From NCBI RefSeq assembly GCF_001425325.1, contig NZ_LMEH01000002.1, forward strand, positions 91,109 through 155,108: a stretch of 64,000 nucleotides of DNA, in the 5' to 3' direction. Positions 45,707 through 54,444 of the stretch are shown piece by piece. Below the pieces are notes generated by a model, which saw only the letters and a list, made by a program, of their open reading frames with translations, was not told the DNA's origin and searched no databases. Position numbers and translations under genes: made by a program. The stretch is from Leifsonia sp. Root1293 (GTDB lineage Bacteria > Actinomycetota > Actinomycetes > Actinomycetales > Microbacteriaceae). Position 1 is the first letter of the stretch; every line of letters starts with the position of its first letter.

Positions 45707-46231
45707 TCAGCTGATCCGCACGGCCTCGTTGTGCTCGGTGAGCTCCCACGTGCGTCCGCCGTCGTTCGAGACCCAGGCATCCCAGGTGTAGCTGGTCTCG
45801 GTGATCGCGCTGAAGTTCCATCGGATCGGTCGTTCGTCGGTCTGCGATCCGTCCTGGCGGATGCCGTCGCGGTGCGTGCTCGCCACGAGGTGGCAGAAGT
45901 CGCCGGTCTGCGGAGCGAAGAAGCTCACACGCCAGAGGCCGGCATCCGGATCGTAGACACGCACGCCCGTCGCGAGAGTCTCCATCACCTCGGGATCGTC
46001 GGCGCTGGGCACCACCTCGACATCCTGGATGGCGTGGCCGCCGAGGATGAAGGAGACGATCCAGGTGAACTGCCGTTCCCTCCAGGTGCCGGATGCCTCA
46101 TCGAGGCGTCGGCCCTTCACATCCCACGAGCCGACCAGCGAGCCGAAGCCGCGCGCGTACACGCTGCTCTCGGGCGCGGGCCCGTCGGCGACGAGGGCCG
46201 CCGTGAACGCGGACGTGGAGACGGGGCTCAT
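45707..46231 (-). CDS. Unknown protein, possible DUF1579-like beta-barrel
   Basis: The 174-residue soluble protein has no signal peptide. GSLVGSWDVKGRRLDEASGTW, GHAIQDVEVV and TSYTWDAWVSNDGGRTWELTE suggest a lipocalin-like barrel related to DUF1579, which is not more than an impression. A TATCGT box six bases before ATG 46231 gives the start and a leaderless message. Confidence 0.6.
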   Translation of the reverse strand: MSPVSTSAFTAALVADGPAPESSVYARGFGSLVGSWDVKGRRLDEASGTWRERQFTWIVSFILGGHAIQDVEVVPSADDPEVMETLATGVRVYDPDAGLWRVSFFAPQTGDFCHLVASTHRDGIRQDGSQTDERPIRWNFSAITETSYTWDAWVSNDGGRTWELTEHNEAVRIS

Positions 46232-46237
46232 ACTCCG

Positions 46238-46243
46238 ACGATA
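46238..46243 (-). promoter_or_regulatory. -10 box TATCGT, leaderless start of the gene ending at 45707
   Basis: On the minus strand TATCGT, CGGAGT, ATG 46231. Confidence 0.55.
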
Positions 46244-46306
46244 CCCGGCCCGGGTTACGGACAGGTGTCGTCGGGGGACGCCTCGGCGGCGGGCCTACGC
46301 CCGCCC

Positions 46307-46393
46307 GCTCGCCACTTGTGGTCGCTCGCCGGAGCGTGGAGCGACCACACATGGCGAGCCGGCGCTGCCGACCCGACCACAGGTGGCGAGCGG
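46307..46393. repeat. Intergenic repeat GCTCGCCACNNGTGGTCGC, three copies
   Basis: GCTCGCCACTTGTGGTCGCT (46307-46326) is followed by its inverse AGCGACCACACATGGCGAGC (46340-46359, 18 of 20 matching) and by a further inverse copy CGACCACAGGTGGCGAGCGG (46374-46393). The first two form a hairpin, and the first and third an alternative one. No gene is seen in this 250-base gap apart from the amidotransferase promoter near 46444 (TAGCAT). Confidence 0.65.
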
Positions 46394-46484
46394 ATGCGGC
46401 GGGACGGATGGAACCCCTCGGGTGGCGCGTTCACGCATCGCGAGTAGCATCACGAGCATCGATGACGATCACGGAGGTGGCTTC

Positions 46485-47321
46485 ATGTGCCGTTGGCTGG
46501 CTTATTCGGGTGAACCGATCCAACCGTCCACTCTGATCCTGGATGCGAAGCACTCCCTCGTGGCGCAGTCGCTGAACTCCCCCCTCGGTGCTGAGACCGT
46601 GAACGGAGACGGCTTCGGGTTCGGCTGGTATCCGCGCGACAACCGAACCGGCGGCATCCCGGCCATCTTCCACAGCATCGAGCCTGCCTGGCACGACGAG
46701 AACCTGCGCGAGATCACGCACGCGGTGGAGAGCCCGTTGTTCTTCGCCCACGTGCGAGCGGCTGGCGGTCCCCCCATCCAGCAGACGAATTGCCACCCGT
46801 TCCGCTACGAGAACTGGCTGTTCATGCACAACGGATTCCTCAGCGGGTTCACGGCGATGAAGCGCGACCTCACATTCGCGGTCGACCCGTCGCTGTATCC
46901 GCTGATCCACGGCACCACCGATTCCGAGGTGCTCTTCCACCTGGCGCTCACCCTCGGGCTCCGAGACGACCCCATCGCCGGGATGGCCGCTGCTGTGCGG
47001 ATGGTCGAGAGCGTCGGGCGCGCTCACGGGATCGAGTTCCCGATGCAGGGCACCGTGGCCGTGTCGAACGGCAAGACCCTGTGGGCGTTCCGGTATTCGA
47101 CCGAGGGCCGCACCCGCACGCTGTTCCACTCCGCTGAGATCTCCGCGCTGCGGGAGCTGTATCCCGACGCCGAGCGCCTCGACGTCTTCGGCTCCCGGGC
47201 GCGCGTGGTGGTCTCCGAGCCGTTGACCGACCTGCCCGGCGCCTTCATCGAGGTGCCGGAGGCGACTGTGGCGATCCTCGACGAATCGGGCTACGAGTAC
47301 CAGCCGTTCTCGCCCGCGTAG
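46485..47321 (+). CDS. Class II glutamine amidotransferase
   Basis: The 278-residue Ntn hydrolase begins MCRWLAYSGEP; Cys2 is the catalytic nucleophile once Met1 is removed. FFAHVRAAGGPPIQQTNCHPF and FMHNGFLSGF are the glutamine-site motifs, and TTDSEVLFHLAL follows. It resembles the YafJ/EgtC group, so a role like the EgtC hydrolase of ergothioneine synthesis is one possibility, but no other egt gene is in the window. GGAGGTGG precedes ATG 46485. It ends 10 bases from convergent dcd. Confidence 0.85.
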   Translation: MCRWLAYSGEPIQPSTLILDAKHSLVAQSLNSPLGAETVNGDGFGFGWYPRDNRTGGIPAIFHSIEPAWHDENLREITHAVESPLFFAHVRAAGGPPIQQTNCHPFRYENWLFMHNGFLSGFTAMKRDLTFAVDPSLYPLIHGTTDSEVLFHLALTLGLRDDPIAGMAAAVRMVESVGRAHGIEFPMQGTVAVSNGKTLWAFRYSTEGRTRTLFHSAEISALRELYPDAERLDVFGSRARVVVSEPLTDLPGAFIEVPEATVAILDESGYEYQPFSPA

Positions 47322-47331
47322 GTCTTCGTAG

Positions 47332-47937
47332 TCAGGCGCCGGGGCGACCGGCCTCGGTGGCGGAGACATCCGTGCGATGGAAGTTCTGGAACGAACGGGA
47401 TGCCGTCGGCCCGCGCTGTCCCTGGTAGCGCGAGGAGTACTCCGCCGACCCGTAGGGCTTCTCCGCCGGCGACGTCAGCCTGAAGAAGCACATCTGGCCG
47501 ATCTTCATGCCGGGCCAGAGTTTGATGGGCAGCGTCGCGACGTTCGAGAGCTCGAGGGTCACGTGGCCCGAGAACCCGGGGTCGATGAAGCCGGCGGTGG
47601 AGTGCGTCAGCAGACCGAGGCGGCCGAGCGACGACTTGCCCTCCAGGCGGGCGGCGATGTCGTCGGGAAGGGTGACGGCTTCGTACGTGCTGCCGAGCAC
47701 GAACTCGCCGGGGTGCAGGATGAACGGCTCGTCGGGAGCCACCTCGATGAGGTGGGTGAGCTCCGGCTGGTCTTCTGCCGGATCGATGAACGGGTACTTG
47801 TGGTTGTCGAACAGCCTGAAGAAGCGGTCGAGTCGCACATCGATCGACGAGGGCTGCACCATCGCCTCGTCGTAGGGCTCGAGACTGATGCGATCGGCGG
47901 CGAGATCGGCCTTGATGTCACGGTCGGAGAGAAGCAC
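47332..47937 (-). CDS. dcd: dCTP deaminase
   Basis: The 201-residue trimeric enzyme deaminates dCTP to dUTP, and in actinobacteria often goes on to dUMP. Typical parts are [41 protein letters not shown] (catalytic region), [17 protein letters not shown] and KIGQMCFF. The start is GTG 47937 with a perfect leaderless box. Confidence 0.93.
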   Translation of the reverse strand: MLLSDRDIKADLAADRISLEPYDEAMVQPSSIDVRLDRFFRLFDNHKYPFIDPAEDQPELTHLIEVAPDEPFILHPGEFVLGSTYEAVTLPDDIAARLEGKSSLGRLGLLTHSTAGFIDPGFSGHVTLELSNVATLPIKLWPGMKIGQMCFFRLTSPAEKPYGSAEYSSRYQGQRGPTASRSFQNFHRTDVSATEAGRPGA

Positions 47938-47943
47938 GTCGTC

Positions 47944-47949
47944 AGCCTA
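47944..47949 (-). promoter_or_regulatory. -10 box TAGGCT, leaderless GTG start of dcd
   Basis: On the minus strand TAGGCT, GACGAC, GTG 47937. Confidence 0.6.
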
Positions 47950-47994
47950 ACGGCGCGGTTGCTAGTATTTCTCGCACGGCTTCACTGCCGTAAC

Positions 47995-48068
47995 GCGGAT
48001 GTAGTTCAATGGCAGAACTTCAGCTTCCCAAGCTGATAGCGCGGGTTCGATTCCCGTCATCCGCTCCA
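47995..48068 (+). tRNA. tRNA-Gly (anticodon CCC)
   Basis: The cloverleaf is clear. The acceptor GCGGATG pairs with CATCCGC, the D stem is GTTC/GAAC, the anticodon stem TCAGC/GCTGA has loop TTCCCAA (anticodon CCC, reading GGG), and the T arm has loop TTCGATT. The discriminator base is T, normal for tRNA-Gly, and CCA is encoded. A long inverted repeat begins 35 bases downstream. Confidence 0.95.
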
Positions 48069-48102
48069 TTGCGCGGTGGAGCTTCACTCTTCCTTCGCTG
48101 AC

Positions 48103-48162
48103 TCGCCCAAGTTCGTCGCATCCGCGCGTCGAAACGGATGCGTTGGCGACGAACTTGGGCGA
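48103..48162. repeat. Nested long inverted repeat after tRNA-Gly
   Basis: TCGCCCAAGTTCGTCGC (48103-48119) and GCGACGAACTTGGGCGA (48146-48162) are perfect 17-base complements. Inside, GCATCCG (48118-48124) pairs with CGGATGC (48135-48141). The structure may end the tRNA transcript or be a REP-type element. The rest of the 166-base gap to the next gene shows nothing else. Confidence 0.75.
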
Positions 48163-48234
48163 CTCGACTCGGTGAGTGCTTTCGGCGGCCTGAGCGTGCC
48201 AGCATGAACGCAGCACCGTTCGATTGGAGCCGTC

Positions 48235-49233
48235 ATGTCTCGTCTTGTCGATGCCCTCATACCGCCATCGAAGCGCCAGCCCGTCGAGTTCCTGATCGAT
48301 GCCCTCGACCTCGACAGCGGCAACAGCTTGAGCAAGCGCAGCGCGTTCCTCATCATGCTGGTTCTCGCCGGAACGATCGCGATCGCCGGCATCCTGACCG
48401 ACTCGACAGCCACCGTGATCGGCGCGATGATCATCGCGCCGCTCGGCACCCCGATCCTGGGAATCGGTCTCGGCATCGTCACCGGGCATCTGGGGCTCGT
48501 CGTGCGGTCGATCGGGTGGGTTCTCGCGGGTGTCGTCGTCGTCGTTCTGCTCGGACTCGCCTTCGCAGCGTTCGTGGCCACACCCGAGAGCCTCGCCGCC
48601 AACTCCCAGGTGGTCGGACGAACGTCTCCCAGCCTCATGGACCTGGTCGCGGCGCTCGCCACCGGGCTGGCCGGCGGGTTCGCGATGAGCAGGAAGGACT
48701 TGAGCGCCATCCTTCCTGGTGTGGCCATCGCGATCTCGCTCGTCCCTCCCCTCGGCGTCGTCGGCGTGTGCGTCGGACAGGGGCTCTGGCAGGATGCCGC
48801 TGGCGCCCTCGTCCTCTTCCTCTCCAACGTCGTGGCACTGGTCATCGCGGGCAGCGTCGTCTTCACCGTGGCCGGGTACTCCCGTGATCCGAGCTCGTCG
48901 CCGAGCGCGAACCGTCGACGGGCCTATACGGTCGTTGCCGTGCTCACCGCGATCATCGCCGTGCCGCTCGCGGTCAATTCGGTGCTCTCGATCGCCACGG
49001 CCCGGTGGGGAGTCGCCATCCAGCAGACGACGGAGGACTGGCTCGACGGCGAGGAGGGCGCACGCACCTACGCCGTCGCATGGAGCGGCCTCACGGCCAC
49101 GATCGACGTCACGACCGACGACGGCTCGGTTCCGCCGATCGACACGCTCCAGACGGCGATGTCCGCGGTCGTGCCGTCGTTCGTAGGCGTGGTGATCGAC
49201 GTAGGGCAGGGCGTCGAGCACGTCGTGCAATGA
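48235..49233 (+). CDS. DUF389 family membrane protein
   Basis: The 332-residue protein belongs to DUF389 (TIGR00341-like hydrophobic domain). A short N-terminus is followed by paired hydrophobic segments with DSTATVIGAMIIAPLGTPILGIGLG, GLAGGFAMSRKDLSAILPGVAIAISLVPPLGVVG and a soluble C-terminal part. The function is not established. ATG 48235 is the first Met in the frame. It ends 16 bases from the convergent enoyl-CoA hydratase gene. Confidence 0.83.
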   Translation: MSRLVDALIPPSKRQPVEFLIDALDLDSGNSLSKRSAFLIMLVLAGTIAIAGILTDSTATVIGAMIIAPLGTPILGIGLGIVTGHLGLVVRSIGWVLAGVVVVVLLGLAFAAFVATPESLAANSQVVGRTSPSLMDLVAALATGLAGGFAMSRKDLSAILPGVAIAISLVPPLGVVGVCVGQGLWQDAAGALVLFLSNVVALVIAGSVVFTVAGYSRDPSSSPSANRRRAYTVVAVLTAIIAVPLAVNSVLSIATARWGVAIQQTTEDWLDGEEGARTYAVAWSGLTATIDVTTDDGSVPPIDTLQTAMSAVVPSFVGVVIDVGQGVEHVVQ

Positions 49234-49249
49234 GCGGAGAGCGCCGGGC

Positions 49250-50023
49250 TCAGCCACGTCCGGTGAAGACCGGCCGACGCTTCTCGCGGAAGGCAGCGAA
49301 GCCCTCCCGGTAGTCCGCTGTTGCGCAGAGTGCAGCCTGGGCACGGTTCTCCGCATCCATCGACCGCCAGAGCCCCAGGCGTTCATCACGCAGGGCTGCG
49401 ACCAGACGCTTGCTCTCCAGGAAGGCCCGAGTGGCACCGGATGCCGCCCCACGGGCAGCCGCCCGGGTCGACTCGAGCACCTGGTCGTCAGGCAGCACCT
49501 GGGAGAAGAGCCCGGACGTGACAGCCTCCGTGCCGCTCATGAGCCGACCGGTGTAGATCAGGTCGAGGGTCTTGTGGGCCCCGAGCCTCTCGAAGAACAG
49601 GGCGTGCCCGCCGGAGTCGAGGGTCGCGCCGAGCTTGGCGAACGGGGAACCGATCTTCGCAGTCTCAGCGACGTAGACGACATCCGTCGCGATGAGCAGG
49701 CCGAGGCCGACGCCCAGGCACGCGCCGTGGGCGGTGGCGAAGGTGGGCGCCGGGAAGCGGCTCATCTGTTCGAGAAGAGGCGTGACGAGGTCGCCGAGGT
49801 AGCCGAGCACATCGTCGGTCGCCGGGTCGACGTTCGCGATGTCACGGCCGGCGCAGAACGCGCGACCCTCCCCACGGAGCACGAGGGCGCGAACGCCGGA
49901 GCGCTCAGCCTCGACATAGGCCTCCAGCAGTTCGGCGAGCGCCGCCGGATCGAGAGCGTTCATCCGCTCTGGCGCATTCAGGACGACTTCGGCTATGCCG
50001 TCGGCGATGGTCAGCTCGATCAT
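49250..50023 (-). CDS. paaG: Enoyl-CoA hydratase/isomerase (PaaG-like)
   Basis: The 257-residue crotonase-fold protein (oxyanion regions GRAFCAGRDIAN and GACLGVGLGLLIATD) is the last gene of the paaABCDE operon, 7 bases after paaE. By position it is best taken as the ring 1,2-epoxyphenylacetyl-CoA isomerase (oxepin-forming, PaaG), since a second hydratase (paaF) lies in the other operon. Sequence alone does not separate PaaG from PaaF or other crotonases, so the symbol is provisional. Confidence 0.75.
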   Translation of the reverse strand: MIELTIADGIAEVVLNAPERMNALDPAALAELLEAYVEAERSGVRALVLRGEGRAFCAGRDIANVDPATDDVLGYLGDLVTPLLEQMSRFPAPTFATAHGACLGVGLGLLIATDVVYVAETAKIGSPFAKLGATLDSGGHALFFERLGAHKTLDLIYTGRLMSGTEAVTSGLFSQVLPDDQVLESTRAAARGAASGATRAFLESKRLVAALRDERLGLWRSMDAENRAQAALCATADYREGFAAFREKRRPVFTGRG

Positions 50024-50030
50024 GGGGCTC

Positions 50031-51185
50031 CTAGACGTCGTAGTCGACGAGCACGCGCTCCGTCGTGGGGTGGGACTGGCAGGTGAGGATGTAGCCGCGC
50101 TCCAGCTCGTCGGGTTCGAGCGCGTAGTTCTCGGTCATCTGCACGCTGCCCTCCAGGATGCGGGCCCGACAGGTGCCGCAGACTCCACCCGCACAGGCGA
50201 AGGGAACGTCGGGTCGCACGCGCAGGGCGGCGTTCAGGATCGACTCATGAGCACCGACGGGACTCTCGACGGTCGTGGACTGTCCGTCGAGGGAGAACTC
50301 GATGCGCACGACCTCATCGCCGGCGCGCACCACGACGGGCCGACCGCGATCACCGGTCGGCCTGTTCTCCTCTCCGGTTGTGAACAGCTCGAATCGAACG
50401 TGGGAACGCTCGACGCCGACGCTCTCGAGTGTGTCGCGACAGAGTTGGACGAGGTCGAACGGCCCGCACAGGAACCATTCGTCGACGGTCGTCGGCGGAA
50501 TGAGCACGTCGAGCATCCGGCGCAGCTTGTCCTCGTCGATGCGCCCGGAGAGCAGGGGCGCCGTCCGCTGCTCGCGCGAAAGCACGTGATGCAGCGCGAG
50601 CCTCGTGGGATATCGGTCCTTGAGGTCTCCCAGGTCGTCGAGGAACATCACGTCGAGGCTCGACCGATTCGTGTAGACGAGCGTGAAGCGTGCCGTCTCC
50701 GAGGTGGAGAGCACGGTCTGGGCTAGCGACATGAGCGGGGTGATGCCCGATCCGGCGGCGATGCCCACGATGTGCCGACCGTCGAAGTCCGCGAGCGAGG
50801 TGGTGAAGGTGCCCTGCGGACTCATCACGTCGATCCGGTCTCCGGCGTGCAGTTCGCTGTTCGCCCAGCTGGAGAACCGGCCGCCCAGGTCGCGCTTGAT
50901 GGCGACGGAGATGCTCGTCATCGCACCAGCGCGGTGGGGTGGGCGACAGATGGAGTAGCTGCGGCGGAGCTCGTGCCCGTCGATGATCGCCCTGAGGGCC
51001 ACGTGTTGACCGGGCAGGTAGTCGTACTCTCCGGTCAGGGCGTCGGGCACGGCGAAGGTGACCTCGACACTGTCTGCGGTGAGTGGCCGCACCTCGGAGA
51101 CCTCGAGTTCGTGGAATCGCGCGCGACGGCGGGCGGATGCTGTGGACGTCGCTGCCGCGGCCGCCCCCAGGTTCCTGGCGGCCAT
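50031..51185 (-). CDS. paaE: PaaE, reductase of the phenylacetyl-CoA epoxidase
   Basis: The 384-residue reductase passes electrons from NADPH to the PaaA di-iron centre. It has an FNR-type FAD domain (LRRSYSICRPP), a nucleotide domain (GIAAGSGITPLMSL and FLCGPFDLV) and a C-terminal plant-type 2Fe-2S ferredoxin domain (CAGGVCGTCRARIL plus a later Cys in ILTCQSHP). ATG 51185 shares one base with the paaD stop (TGATG). Confidence 0.92.
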   Translation of the reverse strand: MAARNLGAAAAATSTASARRRARFHELEVSEVRPLTADSVEVTFAVPDALTGEYDYLPGQHVALRAIIDGHELRRSYSICRPPHRAGAMTSISVAIKRDLGGRFSSWANSELHAGDRIDVMSPQGTFTTSLADFDGRHIVGIAAGSGITPLMSLAQTVLSTSETARFTLVYTNRSSLDVMFLDDLGDLKDRYPTRLALHHVLSREQRTAPLLSGRIDEDKLRRMLDVLIPPTTVDEWFLCGPFDLVQLCRDTLESVGVERSHVRFELFTTGEENRPTGDRGRPVVVRAGDEVVRIEFSLDGQSTTVESPVGAHESILNAALRVRPDVPFACAGGVCGTCRARILEGSVQMTENYALEPDELERGYILTCQSHPTTERVLVDYDV

Positions 51186-51667
51186 CACAGCACCTTGAAG
51201 TAGTCGAACGGCTCCAGACAGGCGCGGCATTCGTAGAGCGCCTTGCAGGAGGTGGAGCCGAACCGGGCGATCTCCCGGGTGTCGAGGGAGTCGCAGCGTG
51301 GGCACTTCACCGTCAGCCTCACCCGGACCGGCCCCGATGGGCGTGCCGCGGCGAGACCGCTCGGTGCGGCGATCCCGTAGTCGCGCAGCTTCTGCTTCCC
51401 GTTCTCGCTCATCCAGTCGGTGGTCCACGCCGGAGCGAGGACGAGCTCGACGGTCACCTCGTCGTAGCCCGATGCGCGGAGGGCATCGGTCACGTCGTCA
51501 CGGATGGCGTCGACGGCCGGGCATCCGCTGTAGGTGGGGGTGATGCGCACGCGCACGGACGACCCGTCCTCATCGACGGCCCGCAGGATGCCCAGGTCCT
51601 CGATCGTGAGCACCGGGATCTCGGGGTCGACGATGGTGGCGGCGACGGCCCAGGCGCGAGTCACCAT
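51185..51667 (-). CDS. paaD: PaaD, Fe-S maturation-like subunit of the epoxidase system
   Basis: The 160-residue protein has an N-terminal MIP18/DUF59 domain (VDPEIPVLTIEDLGIL, TYSGCPAVDAI) and a C-terminal zinc-ribbon-like CPRCDSLDTREIARFG ... CKALYECRAC. It is required in the paa cluster, probably for Fe-S assembly of PaaE. ATG 51667 overlaps the paaC stop by 7 bases; GTG 51664, overlapping it as GTGA, is an equally good start. Confidence 0.88.
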   Translation of the reverse strand: MVTRAWAVAATIVDPEIPVLTIEDLGILRAVDEDGSSVRVRITPTYSGCPAVDAIRDDVTDALRASGYDEVTVELVLAPAWTTDWMSENGKQKLRDYGIAAPSGLAAARPSGPVRVRLTVKCPRCDSLDTREIARFGSTSCKALYECRACLEPFDYFKVL

Positions 51668-52620
51668 GATGCCCCCGGATGCTGCCGGGCGAGCACCTGC
51701 ATCTCGGCGAGCACGTACCCCAGCGTGGGGAAGTGCCTGCCGGCCCGACCCCCGCACGCGGCGATGAAGCCAGCGGGGCGCGCGAGTTGCGCCTCGTCGA
51801 GGACGGGATCGATGACGGCGTCGAAAGCCGTCCGGATGGTCGACGGCCGCACGGCCACGCCCTCGAGCCGGTCGATCAGGGGCTCGTCGACGAACAGTTC
51901 GTCGACGTAGGGCCAGAGGTCGGCGAGCGCGATGGTCATGCGTCGGCGGGATTCCTCCGTGCCGAGGGCCAGCCGGAGAGTCCACTGCGTGGCGTGGTCG
52001 CGGTGGTAGTCGACCTCCTTCACCGCCTTCTCCGCGATGGCGGCCAAGGTCGCATCCTGGGACGCCCGCAGGCGCGAATACAGTTCGACGAGGTAGATCG
52101 AGGCGATGAGCTGGCGGGCGATCGTGTGGGCGAAGTCGCCGTTCGGCTGCTCGAACAGCCAGGCGCTGCGGAACTCGGGTTCGTCGCGCCAGTACGCCAG
52201 GTCGTCCTCGGTGCGCGCGGTCGCGGTGCCCGAGTACCGGAGCAGCGACCGCGCGTGGCCGATGAGGTCGAGCCCGATGTTTCCGAGCGCGACGTCCTCC
52301 TCGAGCTCAGGTGCGCGCGAGATCCACCATCCGAGTTGCTGGGCGAGCACGAGGGCGTCATCCCCGAGCCAGAGCGCGTACTCGGCGACGTCGGCGGATG
52401 CGACGGCATCGATCTCGCCCGCCAGCTCCGCCGACAGGGTGATCTGATCGACGGAGACCTCGCCGTGGGGTTCGGCTGTCTGGGGTGATCTCGATACGCG
52501 TCCGCCTCCGTCGGCCGCTACTCGATCAGCGGAGGCGGGGGCTGTCGCTACTCGATCAGCGGGGGCGGGGGCTGTCGCTCCTCGATCAGCGGAGGTGGGG
52601 GTGGGGGTGGGGGTGCTCAC
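51661..52620 (-). CDS. paaC: PaaC, structural subunit of phenylacetyl-CoA epoxidase, with repeat-derived N-terminus
   Basis: From about residue 70 the protein matches PaaC (VAEYALWLGDDALVLAQQLG, AVKEVDYHRDHATQWTLRL), the inactive ferritin-like partner that stabilises PaaA. The first 50 or so residues are abnormal: a Pro-Thr run followed by three ten-residue repeats (ADRGATAPAP, ADRVATAPAS, ADRVAADGGG). This is the interspersed CGAGTAGC element read in a frame without stops. No ATG, GTG or TTG in frame occurs between GTG 52620 (GTGA overlap with paaB) and the conserved domain, so the extension is most likely translated. Confidence 0.88.
   Translation of the reverse strand: MSTPTPTPTSADRGATAPAPADRVATAPASADRVAADGGGRVSRSPQTAEPHGEVSVDQITLSAELAGEIDAVASADVAEYALWLGDDALVLAQQLGWWISRAPELEEDVALGNIGLDLIGHARSLLRYSGTATARTEDDLAYWRDEPEFRSAWLFEQPNGDFAHTIARQLIASIYLVELYSRLRASQDATLAAIAEKAVKEVDYHRDHATQWTLRLALGTEESRRRMTIALADLWPYVDELFVDEPLIDRLEGVAVRPSTIRTAFDAVIDPVLDEAQLARPAGFIAACGGRAGRHFPTLGYVLAEMQVLARQHPGASW
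52487..52592. repeat. Interspersed CGAGTAGC-type element, copy 5, inside paaC
   Basis: GATCTCGATACGCGTCCGCC opens the element, and GCTACTCGATCAGCGG is present at 52517 and 52547 with a one-base variant at 52577, a 30-bp tandem unit. A (GTGGGG)n microsatellite follows up to the start codon. In frame it gives ten-residue peptide repeats at the PaaC N-terminus. Confidence 0.85.
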
Positions 52621-52922
52621 AGGTGCTTCACCCCCTCGCTGGCGGTGTAGTAGCTGGCATGCCTGTAGTTCTTGCCGGCCGGGCTCTCGAACCAGGCGCC
52701 CTTCGCATCGGGGTCGCTCGTCGTGATCGCATCGGCCGGTACCACCCAGACCGACACCCCCTCATTGCGGCGGGTGTACACGTCCCGGGCATTGCGCACG
52801 GCCATCTCGGCGTCGGGCGCGTGCAGCGATCCGACGTGCACATGGCTGAGGCCGCGCCCGGCTCGGACGAAGACCTCCCACAGCGGCCACGGCTCGGCCG
52901 CGGACTGACCCGGGGTGCTCAT
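52617..52922 (-). CDS. paaB: PaaB, subunit of phenylacetyl-CoA epoxidase
   Basis: The 101-residue protein matches PaaB ([54 protein letters not shown]), which bridges PaaAC heterodimers. ATG 52922 overlaps the paaA stop (ATGA), and its own stop overlaps the paaC start (GTGA). Confidence 0.93.
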   Translation of the reverse strand: MSTPGQSAAEPWPLWEVFVRAGRGLSHVHVGSLHAPDAEMAVRNARDVYTRRNEGVSVWVVPADAITTSDPDAKGAWFESPAGKNYRHASYYTASEGVKHL

Positions 52923-53890
52923 GCGGCAGCCTCCTGCGAACGCTTCGCGGCGTAGGCGGCTGCGGCCTCCCGCACCCACGCGCCGTCCTCGTGGGCCTCC
53001 CGGCGACGCTTCAGGCGCTCGGCGTTCATCGGCCCCCGCCCGGCCAGCACCTCGTGGAACTCGGTCCAGTCGATCTCGCTCATGACGTAGCGGCCGGTCG
53101 CCTCATCGAGTGTCAACTCGGGGTCGGGAAGCGTGACGCCGAGCACCTCGGCCTGGGGAACGAGCATGCCGACGAAGCGCTGGCGGAGTTCATCGTTCGT
53201 GAAGCGCTTGATGTTCCATGCCATCGACTGCGCCGAGTTGGGCGACTGGTCGTCGGGCGGTCCGAACATCTGCAGGGATGGCCAGTACCAGCGATCGACG
53301 GCATCCTGCGCCATCCGCTGCTGAGCCGGCGTCCCCCGCATGAGCTCGAGCAGGATCTCGAACCCCTGCCGCTGGTGGAACGACTCCTCCTTGCAGATGC
53401 GCACCATCGCGCGGCCGTAGGGTCCGTACGACGCCCGGCAGAGCGGAACCTGGTTGCAGATCGCGGCTCCGTCGACCAACCACCCGATCGCGCCCATGTC
53501 CGCCCATGTGGGCGTCGGGTAGTTGAAGATCGACGAGTACCGCGCCTTGCCGGCGATCAGCGCGTCCATCATGTCGTCGCGCGTCGTTCCCAGCGTCTGC
53601 GCCGCCGAGTAGAGGTAGAGCCCGTGTCCGGCCTCGTCCTGCACCTTGGCCATGAGGATGGCCTTGCGCTTGAGGCTCGGCGCCCGGGTGATCCAGTTGG
53701 CCTCCGGCTGCATCCCGATGATCTCGGAGTGGGCGTGCTGGGAGATCTGCCGCACGAGCGTTCTGCGGTAGGCGTCGGGCATCCAGTCGCGCGGCTCGAT
53801 GCGCCCGTCGGCCTCGATGATGGCGGCGAACTGATCCTCCTCCGGCGTCGGCTCGGTCGCCACGGCGGTGAGGTCTGCGGGGGTGGTCAT
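52919..53890 (-). CDS. paaA: PaaA, catalytic di-iron subunit of phenylacetyl-CoA epoxidase
   Basis: The 323-residue ferritin-like subunit epoxidises the ring of phenylacetyl-CoA with O2. The ligand helices appear as [26 protein letters not shown] and [17 protein letters not shown] (ExxH pairs). ATG 53890 follows GAGGAG. It heads paaABCDE-paaG under a promoter whose start region is covered by a PaaR box at 53923. Confidence 0.95.
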   Translation of the reverse strand: MTTPADLTAVATEPTPEEDQFAAIIEADGRIEPRDWMPDAYRRTLVRQISQHAHSEIIGMQPEANWITRAPSLKRKAILMAKVQDEAGHGLYLYSAAQTLGTTRDDMMDALIAGKARYSSIFNYPTPTWADMGAIGWLVDGAAICNQVPLCRASYGPYGRAMVRICKEESFHQRQGFEILLELMRGTPAQQRMAQDAVDRWYWPSLQMFGPPDDQSPNSAQSMAWNIKRFTNDELRQRFVGMLVPQAEVLGVTLPDPELTLDEATGRYVMSEIDWTEFHEVLAGRGPMNAERLKRRREAHEDGAWVREAAAAYAAKRSQEAAA

Positions 53891-53922
53891 CGTCGACTCC
53901 TCGGTTGTGATCGGCATTACCA

Positions 53923-53947
53923 ACCGATCGTTCAGTTAGTATATAGT
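53923..53947. promoter_or_regulatory. PaaR box and divergent promoters between paaA and paaI
   Basis: ACCGATCGTTCAGT (53923-53936) is the operator. On the minus strand TATACT (53943-53938) precedes it by one base and is the -10 of paaA. On the plus strand TATAGT (53942-53947) is the likely -10 of paaI. The repressor would cover both start regions. Confidence 0.75.
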
Positions 53948-53994
53948 CGGTTTCCGCGGTCGGCAACGCGACCCCGCCCATCGAGGAGGACGTC

Positions 53995-54426
53995 ATGACG
54001 GATGCCGGCGCGACCTCGTCCCGGGCCATGATGCAGCGTGATCGCGCCTCGGCCGCGCTCGGCATGGTGGTTGAGCGTGACGAACCCGGCCTGGCCGTCG
54101 TCTCGATGCTCGTTCGCGACGACATGACGAACGGCTTCGCCATCACGCACGGCGGCATGGTGTTCGCCCTCGCCGACACGGCATTCGCCATCGCCTGCAA
54201 CGAAGACGAATCGGTGACCGTGGCCGCCGGGGCCGACATCACCTTCCTGTCGTCGACTCGCGCCGGGCAGACACTGACCGCTACAGCGCGTCGAGTCGTG
54301 CGGAGCGGTCGCACCGGACTGTACGACGTGTCCGTCACGGCCGACGACGGCACCCCCGTCGCGGAGTTCCGGGGCCGGTCGATCTCGACGCGCCGCGCGC
54401 CCGCCGAGGGCTCCGAGGAGCACTGA
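53995..54426 (+). CDS. paaI: PaaI-type hot-dog thioesterase
   Basis: The 143-residue hot-dog protein carries ITHGGMVFALADTAFAIACN, with the Asp used for thioester cleavage. PaaI removes stalled ring-hydroxylated or unhydrolysed phenylacetyl-CoA derivatives and protects the CoA pool. GGAGG is placed 6 bases before ATG 53995. paaR follows after a perfect operator. Confidence 0.9.
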   Translation: MTDAGATSSRAMMQRDRASAALGMVVERDEPGLAVVSMLVRDDMTNGFAITHGGMVFALADTAFAIACNEDESVTVAAGADITFLSSTRAGQTLTATARRVVRSGRTGLYDVSVTADDGTPVAEFRGRSISTRRAPAEGSEEH

Positions 54427-54444
54427 CGCCGTGGGGGCACCCAC

